Positions 1 to 5,740 of a stretch of DNA of 5,740 nucleotides are shown in pieces. The notes under the pieces are model-generated. The model was not told the origin of the DNA. It saw nothing but the letters and a program-made list of their open reading frames with translations, and did not search any database. Where the stretch lies: NCBI GenBank assembly GCA_030673995.1, contig DAOUYU010000118.1:1-5740 (forward strand), read 5' to 3'. Source of the DNA: Candidatus Aminicenantota bacterium. Its GTDB lineage: Bacteria; Acidobacteriota; Aminicenantia; Aminicenantales; Aminicenantaceae. Positions within the stretch are counted from its first letter, which is position 1. Every line of letters begins with the position of its first letter. The translations under genes were made by a program, and so were the position numbers.

Positions 1-126
1 ATCCTTGACAGATAACTTTATGAAAGGTTGAGTTTGAGAAAAGGAAATAACAGAAAGAAGAAGAAAGAGAATAACTCCTGCTAATAATGCACTTCTCTTC
101 TTTCGGCTAACCAATTTTTTATTCAA
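1..126 (-). CDS. N-terminal fragment of an exported protein with signal peptide, cut by window edge
   Basis: An open frame of 42 codons reads to base 1 and continues outside the window. It begins MNKKLVSRKKRSALLAG, a basic n-region, followed by a hydrophobic core (about residues 13-29, rich in Leu, Ile, Val and Phe) and then SQTQPF, a plausible signal-peptidase region near residue 30. This is a typical Sec signal peptide, so the product is probably exported or anchored in the inner membrane. An in-frame TAA at 130-132 limits the start to TTG at 126-124 or a second TTG at 114-112. I chose the first because it leaves a weak purine stretch (AGAAAAGA) about 6 nt upstream; neither has a strong Shine-Dalgarno. 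The frame opens 26 nt past the tmRNA 3' end with no terminator between, so it may be reached by readthrough of the ssrA transcript. The mature part is too short to assign a family. The signal peptide is seen; the gene call and its start are inferred. Confidence 0.55.
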   Translation of the reverse strand, partial: MNKKLVSRKKRSALLAGVILFLLLSVISFSQTQPFIKLSVKD

Positions 127-152
127 GTATTATCTTTTCTGTAGATTTATTT

Positions 153-498
153 TGGAGGCGGCGGGAATCGAACCCGCGTCCGAAGACATTCAGCAGATAG
201 CTTCTACATGCTTATCCTCTTCTGCAATCTCGTTCTGAAGTGCCCGAAGAGGAAGAACACAACGGAACCAGGCCTGATCTAGCTTCACTTGCCAGGCTCA
301 GGACTAACCTGGGTCGCTATCCTGCTAATCGACGCTTCTCAAGCACCGCAGGAAAGAACTAGAGAAACGGCATGCCTACTATTTAGGCAGCAATAGGCAG
401 AGTTTCTGCATTTAGTTTTTTCCACCTTTTTACGAGGTGGGTGGAATCTCGACATGCTACATCTGCCTCATTATCTCCGTCGAAACCAATTCGCCCCC
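153..498 (-). ncRNA. ssrA: Transfer-messenger RNA (tmRNA, SsrA)
   Basis: tmRNA rescues ribosomes stalled on broken mRNAs: charged with alanine and bound by SmpB, it adds a degradation tag and supplies a stop codon. The 5' end GGGGGCGA (498-491) pairs with the 3' end CGCCTCC next to discriminator A153, giving a 7-bp acceptor stem with one G-U pair. The tRNA-like half has the T arm GCGGG-TTCGATT-CCCGC and the conserved GGTTTCGACGG just after the 5' strand. Pseudoknot PK1 (420-451) is clear: CGAG pairs with CTCG, and TTCCACC interlocks with GGTGGAA, with the conserved CGTAAAAAG between. A run of A and the tag frame follow, and AGAAAC/GTTTCT can close helix 5 around the tag stop. The mature length is about 346 nt plus CCA. 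The genome reads AAA where CCA would be, so CCA must be added by nucleotidyltransferase. It is a one-piece form, not permuted. Confidence 0.97.
383..409 (-). other. tmRNA tag-peptide reading frame (AETLPIAA)
   Basis: The resume codon is GCA (409-407), preceded by AAAAAACTAAAT, which matches the A-rich stretch before the resume codon in E. coli tmRNA. Translation gives A-E-T-L-P-I-A-A and then TAA at 385-383. With the alanine carried by the tmRNA itself, the added tag would be A-AETLPIAA. The final Ala-Ala fits recognition by ClpXP-type proteases. Eight encoded residues is short compared with ten in E. coli, and Pro-Ile before the last two alanines is less usual than Leu or Val. The stop lies in the apical part of helix 5, as expected. 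The resume codon is placed by comparison, not experiment. Confidence 0.85.
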
Positions 499-647
499 GT
501 CTCTCAGGTTTAAATTATAATCTAGATAAAAAAGCTTTGTCAATTGTGATTTTTCCCAACTTGAACAAATGAAATTAGTTATCTATTTTTTAGCCTAATT
601 TTTAAGGGAACTCGAGAGGATAAAAAAGGTCTTTTTTGGATTGTTTT
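499..647. other. Intergenic region between the three-gene operon and ssrA
   Basis: This 149-nt AT-rich gap holds the ssrA promoter (514-543) and the tmRNA leader removed during maturation. The part next to the large gene contains an A6-GACC-T6 palindrome on the minus strand (622-637), which could form only a weak A-U hairpin. I see no GC-rich intrinsic terminator for the upstream operon and no small gene on either strand. Confidence 0.6.
514..543 (-). promoter_or_regulatory. Consensus sigma70 promoter of ssrA
   Basis: On the minus strand, TTGACA (543-538) and TATAAT (519-514) are separated by 18 nt. Both boxes match the sigma70 consensus fully, and the sequence upstream of the -35 box is A-rich. 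Transcription should begin around 509-505, giving a precursor with roughly 7-11 extra nt before the mature 5' G at 498, which RNase P would remove. The promoter separates the highly expressed tmRNA from the operon upstream. The boxes are seen; the start site is inferred. Confidence 0.9.
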
Positions 648-3600
648 TCATGAAGGCTGTAGAGAGAGCTTGCTTAATTCTGTTCTGACATAATACTCAA
701 TTCCCCAAAAACGGATGGTATGCTGGTCCGGGGCTTCCATACCGCAAGTCATTATCCTCGGTCCTGTTGCCAGACAATCTTTTGTTTCCACGCTGTGCCC
801 GTCTAAGATTTTGTATGCCCAGTAATCTTTTCCCGGAATGATTATGGCTAAGTTTCCATTTCCTTGTTTGCTCTTTCTTTTTGAAGCTGAGAGACCGACG
901 ACGATTCTTCCGTCAAAATAGACGTTAACGCCAACTATTGTTTTCTTGAAAGGGGATGGAATAACATGGGAGATTCCGTCTTTAAAATTGATAATACTTA
1001 TTTTACTCTTTAAATTTCTCTTTATGTGGTCAGCGTAATAATCCCCCTCTGTGATAGCTAGAATTTTTCCCTGAGGATACAACTTAATGTGATGAGGCTT
1101 CCCCTCGATATTTTCAACAATATTCACCAATCCTTTCTCCACATCCCAGTGTCTAAGAGTCTTATCCAAACTGCCTGAATATATCCGGCCAAAATAATCC
1201 ACGGCTAAGGATAAAACCGGCTGGTGGTGGCCTTCCAAGGTAAAGATATTTTTATTCAGAAAATCCCAGATTCTGATCGACCCATCCTTGTGTCCGGTAA
1301 TAATCCTGTCTCTTGGAAAAGAAGTGATTGCCAAGGCTGGCGAATTGGTCTTTTCTATCTTAACGATTTCATTCCTTTCAAAGGAAACATTCGATAACTC
1401 TCCCTTATGATTAATCAAAAAAATATCTCGACCTAGTAATGTTATGTCTGTGTTTCTTTCCACAAAAGTGTAGAATATTCGGTTATCAAGAAATGTGAGA
1501 ACAAAAACACTGCCCTCCTCCCCTATGCCTGCAATCTGGTCCTGAGCATAAAATCTGATTTGTTTTGCTTTTAAGTCGTCCATTTCTATGGTTTGAAGAA
1601 GATTTGGTTGCTCGGCGAGGTTTTCATTCAACTTTGCTCTGAATTTTCTTTCTTCAGGAGAGAAGGGTTTGGCGCTTGATTTCGGCCAATCTTCACTTCT
1701 TAAAGAGAAATTTTCCTGCCTGAGAGACAGTGTTTCAGGCTCAATCTTTAAGGGTTTTGACTCTTGGTTGAAATCCCCGATCCTTATCAGATCCCCCCAG
1801 GAATCTATTTTTTTCTTTTCAAATAATTCTTGTGTTTCCTGGCTGTTCAGGCGAGAAGAAATGGAATTGTCGAGGTCGTACAATAAAACAATTCCTTCTT
1901 GATAGAAATGTGTTTCTTCGAGAGATGGTTCCTCTACAAAAGATAGATGAGTTTCAACGCTTTCAAGGGCAATTTCTCTTTCTTCTAAGTTCAATCTCCT
2001 TGTGGATAAAGTCGCCCTAAAATTTACCTCAACATCTAATTCTCCCTTGAAATAGAATAAATCAATGACTCTCTGAAAATAGTTTTGGTCGCGGCAGCCG
2101 TCTAAAATGATCAATTTTTTATTTGAATTTTTCTCTAGGAATTGTCTGAAGAACTCGTCAGGATCATCCTCCTCCTCAGAGAGAGGATAATCTTGATAGT
2201 AGACCGGCTCAATATATTTTTTTAACCATTTCAATCCCAGAATTCGGTTAAATATTTTGTGATCCTTTTTTCGATCACGCATCAAATAGAGTATTTCGTC
2301 CGGTTTTAAATCAGCGAATCCATTAATAATCGATTCGCAGAAATATGTCTTCCCTGTACCCGAATCTCCGTTGACAGCTATAATGGCTCTCTTTTTAGAG
2401 TTTATTAAGTAATGCAGTGTTTCCGAGAGTTCGTACAACCCTTTCTGGGCAGGCTTGAGCCCTAGGATGCTCACTGCTCCGATGTTATAAAGATAGAGGG
2501 AATGAGTGAATTCAGGCATATCAATTTTTCTTAAGGCACTTACAGTTTCTTCGAAGATTTGCTTGTTCTTGGTTTTTAATAATTTTAATAGAGTGATAGC
2601 GATATCGGCACTTACCCCCCCGAATTTTTCTTTCTGGGCTTTTCCGATTTCTCCCAATGTCCACGCTAAATATGTTTTTAATTTTGCCGAAGGATATTCT
2701 TCATATTTTACCAAAGAGGAAAGGCGCTGGATCGATTCTAAGCCAATTTTTCCTAGCGCCCAGAAAGCTTCTTCCTTTTGCTTTAGTATGTGATGAATTT
2801 TTCCTTCTCGATGGCCTTGAGAGGGCTCAATTTCATCATGTTCTTCCAAGACTTGGGCAATGGCCTTGACCGCCTTTTTTTCTTTCAAATTCCCAAGAGT
2901 GTAAATCAAATTTTCTCTTATTTTTGAGTAGTACGAAGGGAAAAGACTCATGGCTTTTAATAATGTCTCAGTGGATCGGGAATCCTGGAGAATACTGAGG
3001 ATGACTGAAGCGTTATACTGGATGCCGCTTGAAATGTCTATCTTCTCATCCATCAACAGAGAAAGGCAAGGACGCAAGAGAGCCGGAGAGGCGAGAGTAG
3101 CAATTCCCATCGGCGGCTGGATTTTTTCAATGATTAAAGAGAAAATTTCTTCACTTCGTTTTGGATCTTCTGCTTTCTCGAGAAGCTGATTCAGAGTTTT
3201 CATCAATCTTTCTTCTTCAGAAATCATCTTGGGAATGGGCTCGATAATTTCAGGAGATCGCTTGTTTAATTCATCTAAAATATCGGAAATAAATCCTTCA
3301 TTTTCTTTTGCATTTGAAAGACAGTTTAAAAAATGATTCAGGGTCCGGAGTTCTTTTATGGATTCTTGTTTCTGGACTTTTGCCGCTGTATCCCAGTCAT
3401 GAACAAAAGATTCAGCGTTTAGGCGAATAGCTTCATAATGGAGTATCCACGCTAATACTTCAAGAATGATTAAAAAAGGATAAACTTTTTCTGATTGGCC
3501 TCCCGAAGAATAGGATTGAATTATCTCTCCATCGATTTCATCTTCTTTTAGACTTTCAGGGCGGATTTTATGTTTTTCCAAACGTGCCAATTTTATTATT

Positions 3601-3860
3601 TTAGTAATGAGCCAAGCTCTGTCGCTTGCAAAAAGAGAGAAAATGTTCCGGATAAATAATGACTGTTTCTCCTCTCCCATCCTCCACGTTTGATAGAGCA
3701 ATTCGTTTAAAATTCGATCGATTAGAGTTTTAGGATTTTCTTCCCATTCCCCTTTTAAATTGAGATAGGTGAATTTTTTCGGATCAAATTCACTAATAAT
3801 GACTCTTCCAGCCTGGATGAGATTTTGCAGGGATGGGCGTTTAAGCAACTGCTTTTTCAT
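648..3860 (-). CDS. HEAT-repeat / P-loop NTPase (uridine kinase-like) / WD40 multidomain protein
   Basis: A 1070-residue protein with no signal peptide or clear membrane segment, so probably cytoplasmic. Residues 1-210 are of unknown fold, probably helical. Residues about 215-447 carry HEAT-like helix pairs, for example around 314-340, 362-388 and 394-406, with the repeated pattern of Leu-Gly-(Asn/Lys/Glu)-(Leu/Ile). Residues about 490-660 form a P-loop domain: Walker A GDSGTGKT (498-505), a Walker B-like strand LIILDG (583-588), and YQDYPL with DPDEF (566-570), which resemble the substrate region of uridine kinase/phosphoribulokinase enzymes. A charged linker (about 680-760) leads to a WD40 propeller (about 770-1056) with clear blades ending RIWDF (863-867) and RHWDV (903-907) and a last blade IRFWGI. 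It may act as an NTP-dependent switch or scaffold; no substrate can be named. It starts 21 nt after the response regulator stop, without a visible Shine-Dalgarno, so coupled translation is likely. The domain calls are sound for the P-loop and WD40 parts, moderate for HEAT, and tentative for the kinase-like assignment. Confidence 0.9.
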   Translation of the reverse strand: MKKQLLKRPSLQNLIQAGRVIISEFDPKKFTYLNLKGEWEENPKTLIDRILNELLYQTWRMGEEKQSLFIRNIFSLFASDRAWLITKIIKLARLEKHKIRPESLKEDEIDGEIIQSYSSGGQSEKVYPFLIILEVLAWILHYEAIRLNAESFVHDWDTAAKVQKQESIKELRTLNHFLNCLSNAKENEGFISDILDELNKRSPEIIEPIPKMISEEERLMKTLNQLLEKAEDPKRSEEIFSLIIEKIQPPMGIATLASPALLRPCLSLLMDEKIDISSGIQYNASVILSILQDSRSTETLLKAMSLFPSYYSKIRENLIYTLGNLKEKKAVKAIAQVLEEHDEIEPSQGHREGKIHHILKQKEEAFWALGKIGLESIQRLSSLVKYEEYPSAKLKTYLAWTLGEIGKAQKEKFGGVSADIAITLLKLLKTKNKQIFEETVSALRKIDMPEFTHSLYLYNIGAVSILGLKPAQKGLYELSETLHYLINSKKRAIIAVNGDSGTGKTYFCESIINGFADLKPDEILYLMRDRKKDHKIFNRILGLKWLKKYIEPVYYQDYPLSEEEDDPDEFFRQFLEKNSNKKLIILDGCRDQNYFQRVIDLFYFKGELDVEVNFRATLSTRRLNLEEREIALESVETHLSFVEEPSLEETHFYQEGIVLLYDLDNSISSRLNSQETQELFEKKKIDSWGDLIRIGDFNQESKPLKIEPETLSLRQENFSLRSEDWPKSSAKPFSPEERKFRAKLNENLAEQPNLLQTIEMDDLKAKQIRFYAQDQIAGIGEEGSVFVLTFLDNRIFYTFVERNTDITLLGRDIFLINHKGELSNVSFERNEIVKIEKTNSPALAITSFPRDRIITGHKDGSIRIWDFLNKNIFTLEGHHQPVLSLAVDYFGRIYSGSLDKTLRHWDVEKGLVNIVENIEGKPHHIKLYPQGKILAITEGDYYADHIKRNLKSKISIINFKDGISHVIPSPFKKTIVGVNVYFDGRIVVGLSASKRKSKQGNGNLAIIIPGKDYWAYKILDGHSVETKDCLATGPRIMTCGMEAPDQHTIRFWGIEYYVRTELSKLSLQPS

Positions 3861-3881
3861 CGATGCAAAAATAAAAAGATT

Positions 3882-4658
3882 CTATTTTGAAATAATAAGA
3901 CTTTGCAGATCTTCTTCGAGATTGGTTGGCTCTATTCTGAAAAGCCATCCATCGCTATAGGGATCCCTTCTTAATAGAGAAAAATCCTCTTTTAACCTTT
4001 CATTGAGCTCGAGGACTCTCCCAGTGGCTGGTGACCATATGCGGTGGCTGAATTTTTCAGCATCAGTGATTTTGGCGCATTCTTCCCCCTGAGTGACATT
4101 GTCATTCTCATGAGGAAGCTCGAGGTGAGTAATAATTCCTACTGGTTTAAGAAAGTCTGCAACGATACCTATAGTAACAAGGCCATTTCCTTCTTTTCGG
4201 AGCCAAGTATGACCAATTATGCAATAAAGACCGGCGGGCATCTTGGGCGGAGGTGGTTCTTTTTTGGCTTTTTCCTCACTTTCTATTTTTTTAAAAGACC
4301 GAGAAACCAAACTTCTTAATTCCGCAGGAGTAAAAGGCTTTGGGATGTAATCGAAAGCACCGATTTTAATCGATTGAACGGCTGTTTTTATGGCAGGGTA
4401 GCCTGTAATCATGATAACAATGACTTCAGGTCTTTTCTCTTTTAATGATTTTAAAAGGTCCAACCCGCTAATTCCGGGCATCATTAAATCAGTAATAACC
4501 AAATCGTAGCATTCTTCCAAATCTTTTTTTAGAGCTTGCTCCCCACTCAAAGCGGTATCGACTTGATATTCTTCAGTTACAATTGCCTTAGAGATACTCT
4601 TGCAGACTGTTATATCGTCATCGACGACTAATATTTTTCTCTTATTTTTTTCCGACAT
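3882..4658 (-). CDS. Response regulator: receiver domain fused to a GcvH-like lipoyl domain
   Basis: 258 residues. Residues 1-125 form a CheY-like receiver of NtrC-type sequence: acidic pocket Asp13-15, phosphoacceptor Asp57 in ITDLMMPG, Thr85 in MITGYP, and Lys107 in IPKPF. A charged, proline-rich linker (about 126-141, with EPPPPK) follows. Residues 142-250 match glycine-cleavage H-protein: GHTWLR (149-154), the ELP strand, SPATG (209-213), NERL, and DPYSDGWLF (232-240). In H-protein the lipoylated lysine lies in ESVKAASDVYAP; the aligned stretch here is DAEKFSHRIWSP, so Lys202 occupies that position, with an acidic residue three before it (Asp199) and the conserved Gly eleven after (Gly213). 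There is no DNA-binding or AAA+ domain, so output is probably through protein contacts or a lipoyl arm. It lies 27 nt after the kinase gene, its likely partner. The start is ATG with AGGAGG 5 nt upstream. Whether it is lipoylated is unknown; it is not a stand-alone glycine-cleavage component. Confidence 0.93.
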   Translation of the reverse strand: MSEKNKRKILVVDDDITVCKSISKAIVTEEYQVDTALSGEQALKKDLEECYDLVITDLMMPGISGLDLLKSLKEKRPEVIVIMITGYPAIKTAVQSIKIGAFDYIPKPFTPAELRSLVSRSFKKIESEEKAKKEPPPPKMPAGLYCIIGHTWLRKEGNGLVTIGIVADFLKPVGIITHLELPHENDNVTQGEECAKITDAEKFSHRIWSPATGRVLELNERLKEDFSLLRRDPYSDGWLFRIEPTNLEEDLQSLIISK

Positions 4659-4663
4659 TTATG

Positions 4664-4669
4664 CCTCCT
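4664..4669 (-). promoter_or_regulatory. Strong Shine-Dalgarno of the response regulator gene
   Basis: AGGAGG on the minus strand sits 5 nt before the ATG at 4658. It fixes the regulator start and contrasts with the following large gene, which has no such site. It lies in the 27-nt gap after the kinase stop codon, so the regulator can be initiated independently on the shared transcript. Confidence 0.85.
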
Positions 4670-4685
4670 TTTTTTGATTATAGGT

Positions 4686-5740
4686 TTAGCCTGCAACGGG
4701 TAAGCTGATGGTGAATACAGATCCCTGACCCAGCTCGCTCTTTACTTCAATCTTTCCCTGATGCTGTTCAATGATTCCGTAGCTTACAGCCAGACCAAGG
4801 CCGGTGCCGCTGCTTTTCGTGGTGAAAAATGGGTCAAACAATTTATTTATATTTATTTTAGGGATGCCTTTTCCAGTATCGATGAACTCTATTTCAATGT
4901 ATTTTTTGTCCGTCGAAAATTGGCTGCTTATATTCAAAGTGCCGCCACCGGGCATTGCTTCTGATGCGTTGATCATGAGGTTCCAGAAAACCTGCTCGAC
5001 TTTATCTTTATCAACCCTAATTTGAGGCAAGTTCTTATTTAGCTTTTTTGTTATGCTTATGTTTTGAAAAGAAGTTTGGTTTTCGAGGAGTTGGAGCGTG
5101 CGGTTAATAGTTTCGTTAATATCTGTATAAGCTTTCTGTGGAGGGCTCTGGCGGGAGAATTCAAGCAATCCTTTGACAATATTTGTGCACCTTGTTGTTT
5201 CATCTGCGATTAAACTGAGGTACTCGTGAAAAGCATGGTTTTTTTCTAATTTCTCCAGCATAAGATGGGTGTTGATCAAAATAGAAGTTAGAGGATTGTT
5301 GATTTCATGAGCCACGCCAGCAGACATTTTACCCAGAGAAGCCAATTTTTCTGATTGGATCAAATAATCCTGCATTTCACGAAGTTCTTTTGTTCTTTCC
5401 TCCACTCTCTTTTCCAGAGTTTTACCCCATTTGATAAGCTTTTCATTGGCCTTTTTCAAGTTCTCGGTCATTTGATTAAAAGATTGAGCTAACTGGCCTA
5501 TTTCATCCCGAAAATTTATTTCAACCTTATGGTCCAAATCTCCTTGGGCTATTTTATTTGTGGCAAACACTACACCCTGAATAGGATGAATGATTGTTGA
5601 GGTGATAAAGAAAAGGATGGTGAGAAGGAAAACAACACAGAGAATGGCCATCCCTGTGAATTTGATCATGACATTGTTTCTTAAATCAATATATGGCTTT
5701 TCCAGCATCCCCACATAAAGGATGCCGATGATTCTCCCAT
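4686..5740 (-). CDS. Membrane sensor histidine kinase, C-terminal part (5' end outside window)
   Basis: The frame is open to the window edge, so the gene is partial. Counting from the GTG codon at 5714 as residue 1, a further 8 residues (GRIIGILY) are read upstream, and GTG is probably internal. The junction GILYVGMLEKPY is the kind of sequence that often ends an extracellular Cache sensor just before the second membrane helix; that assignment is inferred. A transmembrane segment covers about 18-40, HAMP about 41-93 and a coiled coil about 85-120. HisKA has phosphoacceptor His136 in GVAHEINNPL. The ATPase domain has the N box NLMINASEAM (Asn249), G1 box DTGKGI (279-284), F box FDPFFTTK (293-300) and G2 box GTGLGL (303-308). 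All catalytic boxes are intact. It should autophosphorylate on His136 and pass phosphate to Asp57 of the adjacent response regulator. The signal cannot be told from this window. Confidence 0.95.
   Translation of the reverse strand, partial: GRIIGILYVGMLEKPYIDLRNNVMIKFTGMAILCVVFLLTILFFITSTIIHPIQGVVFATNKIAQGDLDHKVEINFRDEIGQLAQSFNQMTENLKKANEKLIKWGKTLEKRVEERTKELREMQDYLIQSEKLASLGKMSAGVAHEINNPLTSILINTHLMLEKLEKNHAFHEYLSLIADETTRCTNIVKGLLEFSRQSPPQKAYTDINETINRTLQLLENQTSFQNISITKKLNKNLPQIRVDKDKVEQVFWNLMINASEAMPGGGTLNISSQFSTDKKYIEIEFIDTGKGIPKININKLFDPFFTTKSSGTGLGLAVSYGIIEQHQGKIEVKSELGQGSVFTISLPVAG

Noticed and set aside
50..72. AAG-rich low-complexity stretch as a repeat
   Set aside because: On the minus strand it encodes the Leu/Phe core of the signal peptide, which explains the composition.
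153..190. A separate tRNA gene, suggested by a T arm and acceptor end
   Set aside because: The matching 5' acceptor strand lies at 498-491, and no anticodon arm exists nearby; this is the tRNA-like 3' end of tmRNA.
622..637. A6-GACC-T6 palindrome as terminator of the three-gene operon
   Set aside because: The stem would be A-U pairs only with a 4-nt loop, too weak for an intrinsic terminator, and the T-run is itself the stem. It may be chance in AT-rich DNA.
1669..3189. Plus-strand open frames inside the large gene (for example 1669-1902, 2506-2793, 2950-3189)
   Set aside because: They lie antisense to a long, domain-bearing coding region, show no recognisable domain or ribosome site, and look like frame shadows.
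4044..4319. Plus-strand open frame opposite the regulator gene
   Set aside because: It is antisense to the conserved GcvH-like domain and part of the linker and receiver, and its translation has no recognisable features.
4761..5025. Two overlapping plus-strand frames opposite the kinase ATPase domain
   Set aside because: Both are antisense to conserved N, G1, F and G2 boxes, and they overlap each other in different frames; they are not genes.
1..5740. CRISPR array, insertion sequence or attachment site next to tmRNA
   Set aside because: tmRNA genes are common integration sites, but I see no integrase, no repeat of the tmRNA 3' end elsewhere in the window, no inverted terminal repeats and no regularly spaced repeats.

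Overview
The window looks like a piece of a moderately AT-rich bacterial chromosome, and every gene I can support is read on the minus strand. The tmRNA and the sigma70-type promoter show it is bacterial. The architecture (a membrane HAMP histidine kinase, a receiver fused to a glycine-cleavage H-like domain, and a HEAT/P-loop/WD40 giant) suggests an environmental lineage such as Desulfobacterota, Acidobacteriota or a candidate phylum. That assignment is inference; no marker in the window fixes the phylum.

Layout in transcription order, from high to low coordinates. At 5740-4686 is the C-terminal part of a sensor histidine kinase whose 5' end lies beyond the window: one transmembrane segment, HAMP, coiled coil, HisKA and HATPase_c. 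After 27 nt and a strong Shine-Dalgarno comes a 258-residue response regulator (4658-3882). Its output domain is not DNA-binding but a GcvH-like lipoyl domain that keeps the lysine lipoylated in true H-proteins. After 21 nt without a visible Shine-Dalgarno comes a 1070-residue protein (3860-648) with HEAT-like repeats, a P-loop NTPase domain resembling the uridine kinase/phosphoribulokinase family, and a C-terminal WD40 propeller. The three look like one operon.

A 149-nt gap follows and holds a consensus promoter (TTGACA, 18 nt, TATAAT) for ssrA (tmRNA, mature part 498-153). The RNA has a clear PK1 pseudoknot, a short tag reading AETLPIAA, and no encoded CCA. Only 26 nt beyond it, a reading frame with a good signal peptide starts, probably at TTG, and runs off the window at base 1.

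How the genes may work together (inference): the kinase senses a signal through a part not seen here and phosphorylates Asp57 of the regulator. The regulator acts through its lipoyl-type domain, either by presenting a lipoyl arm or by binding partners, instead of by binding DNA. The HEAT/P-loop/WD40 protein is the obvious candidate partner or effector. This three-gene set is the most interesting part of the window; the tmRNA is a well-supported housekeeping gene next to it.
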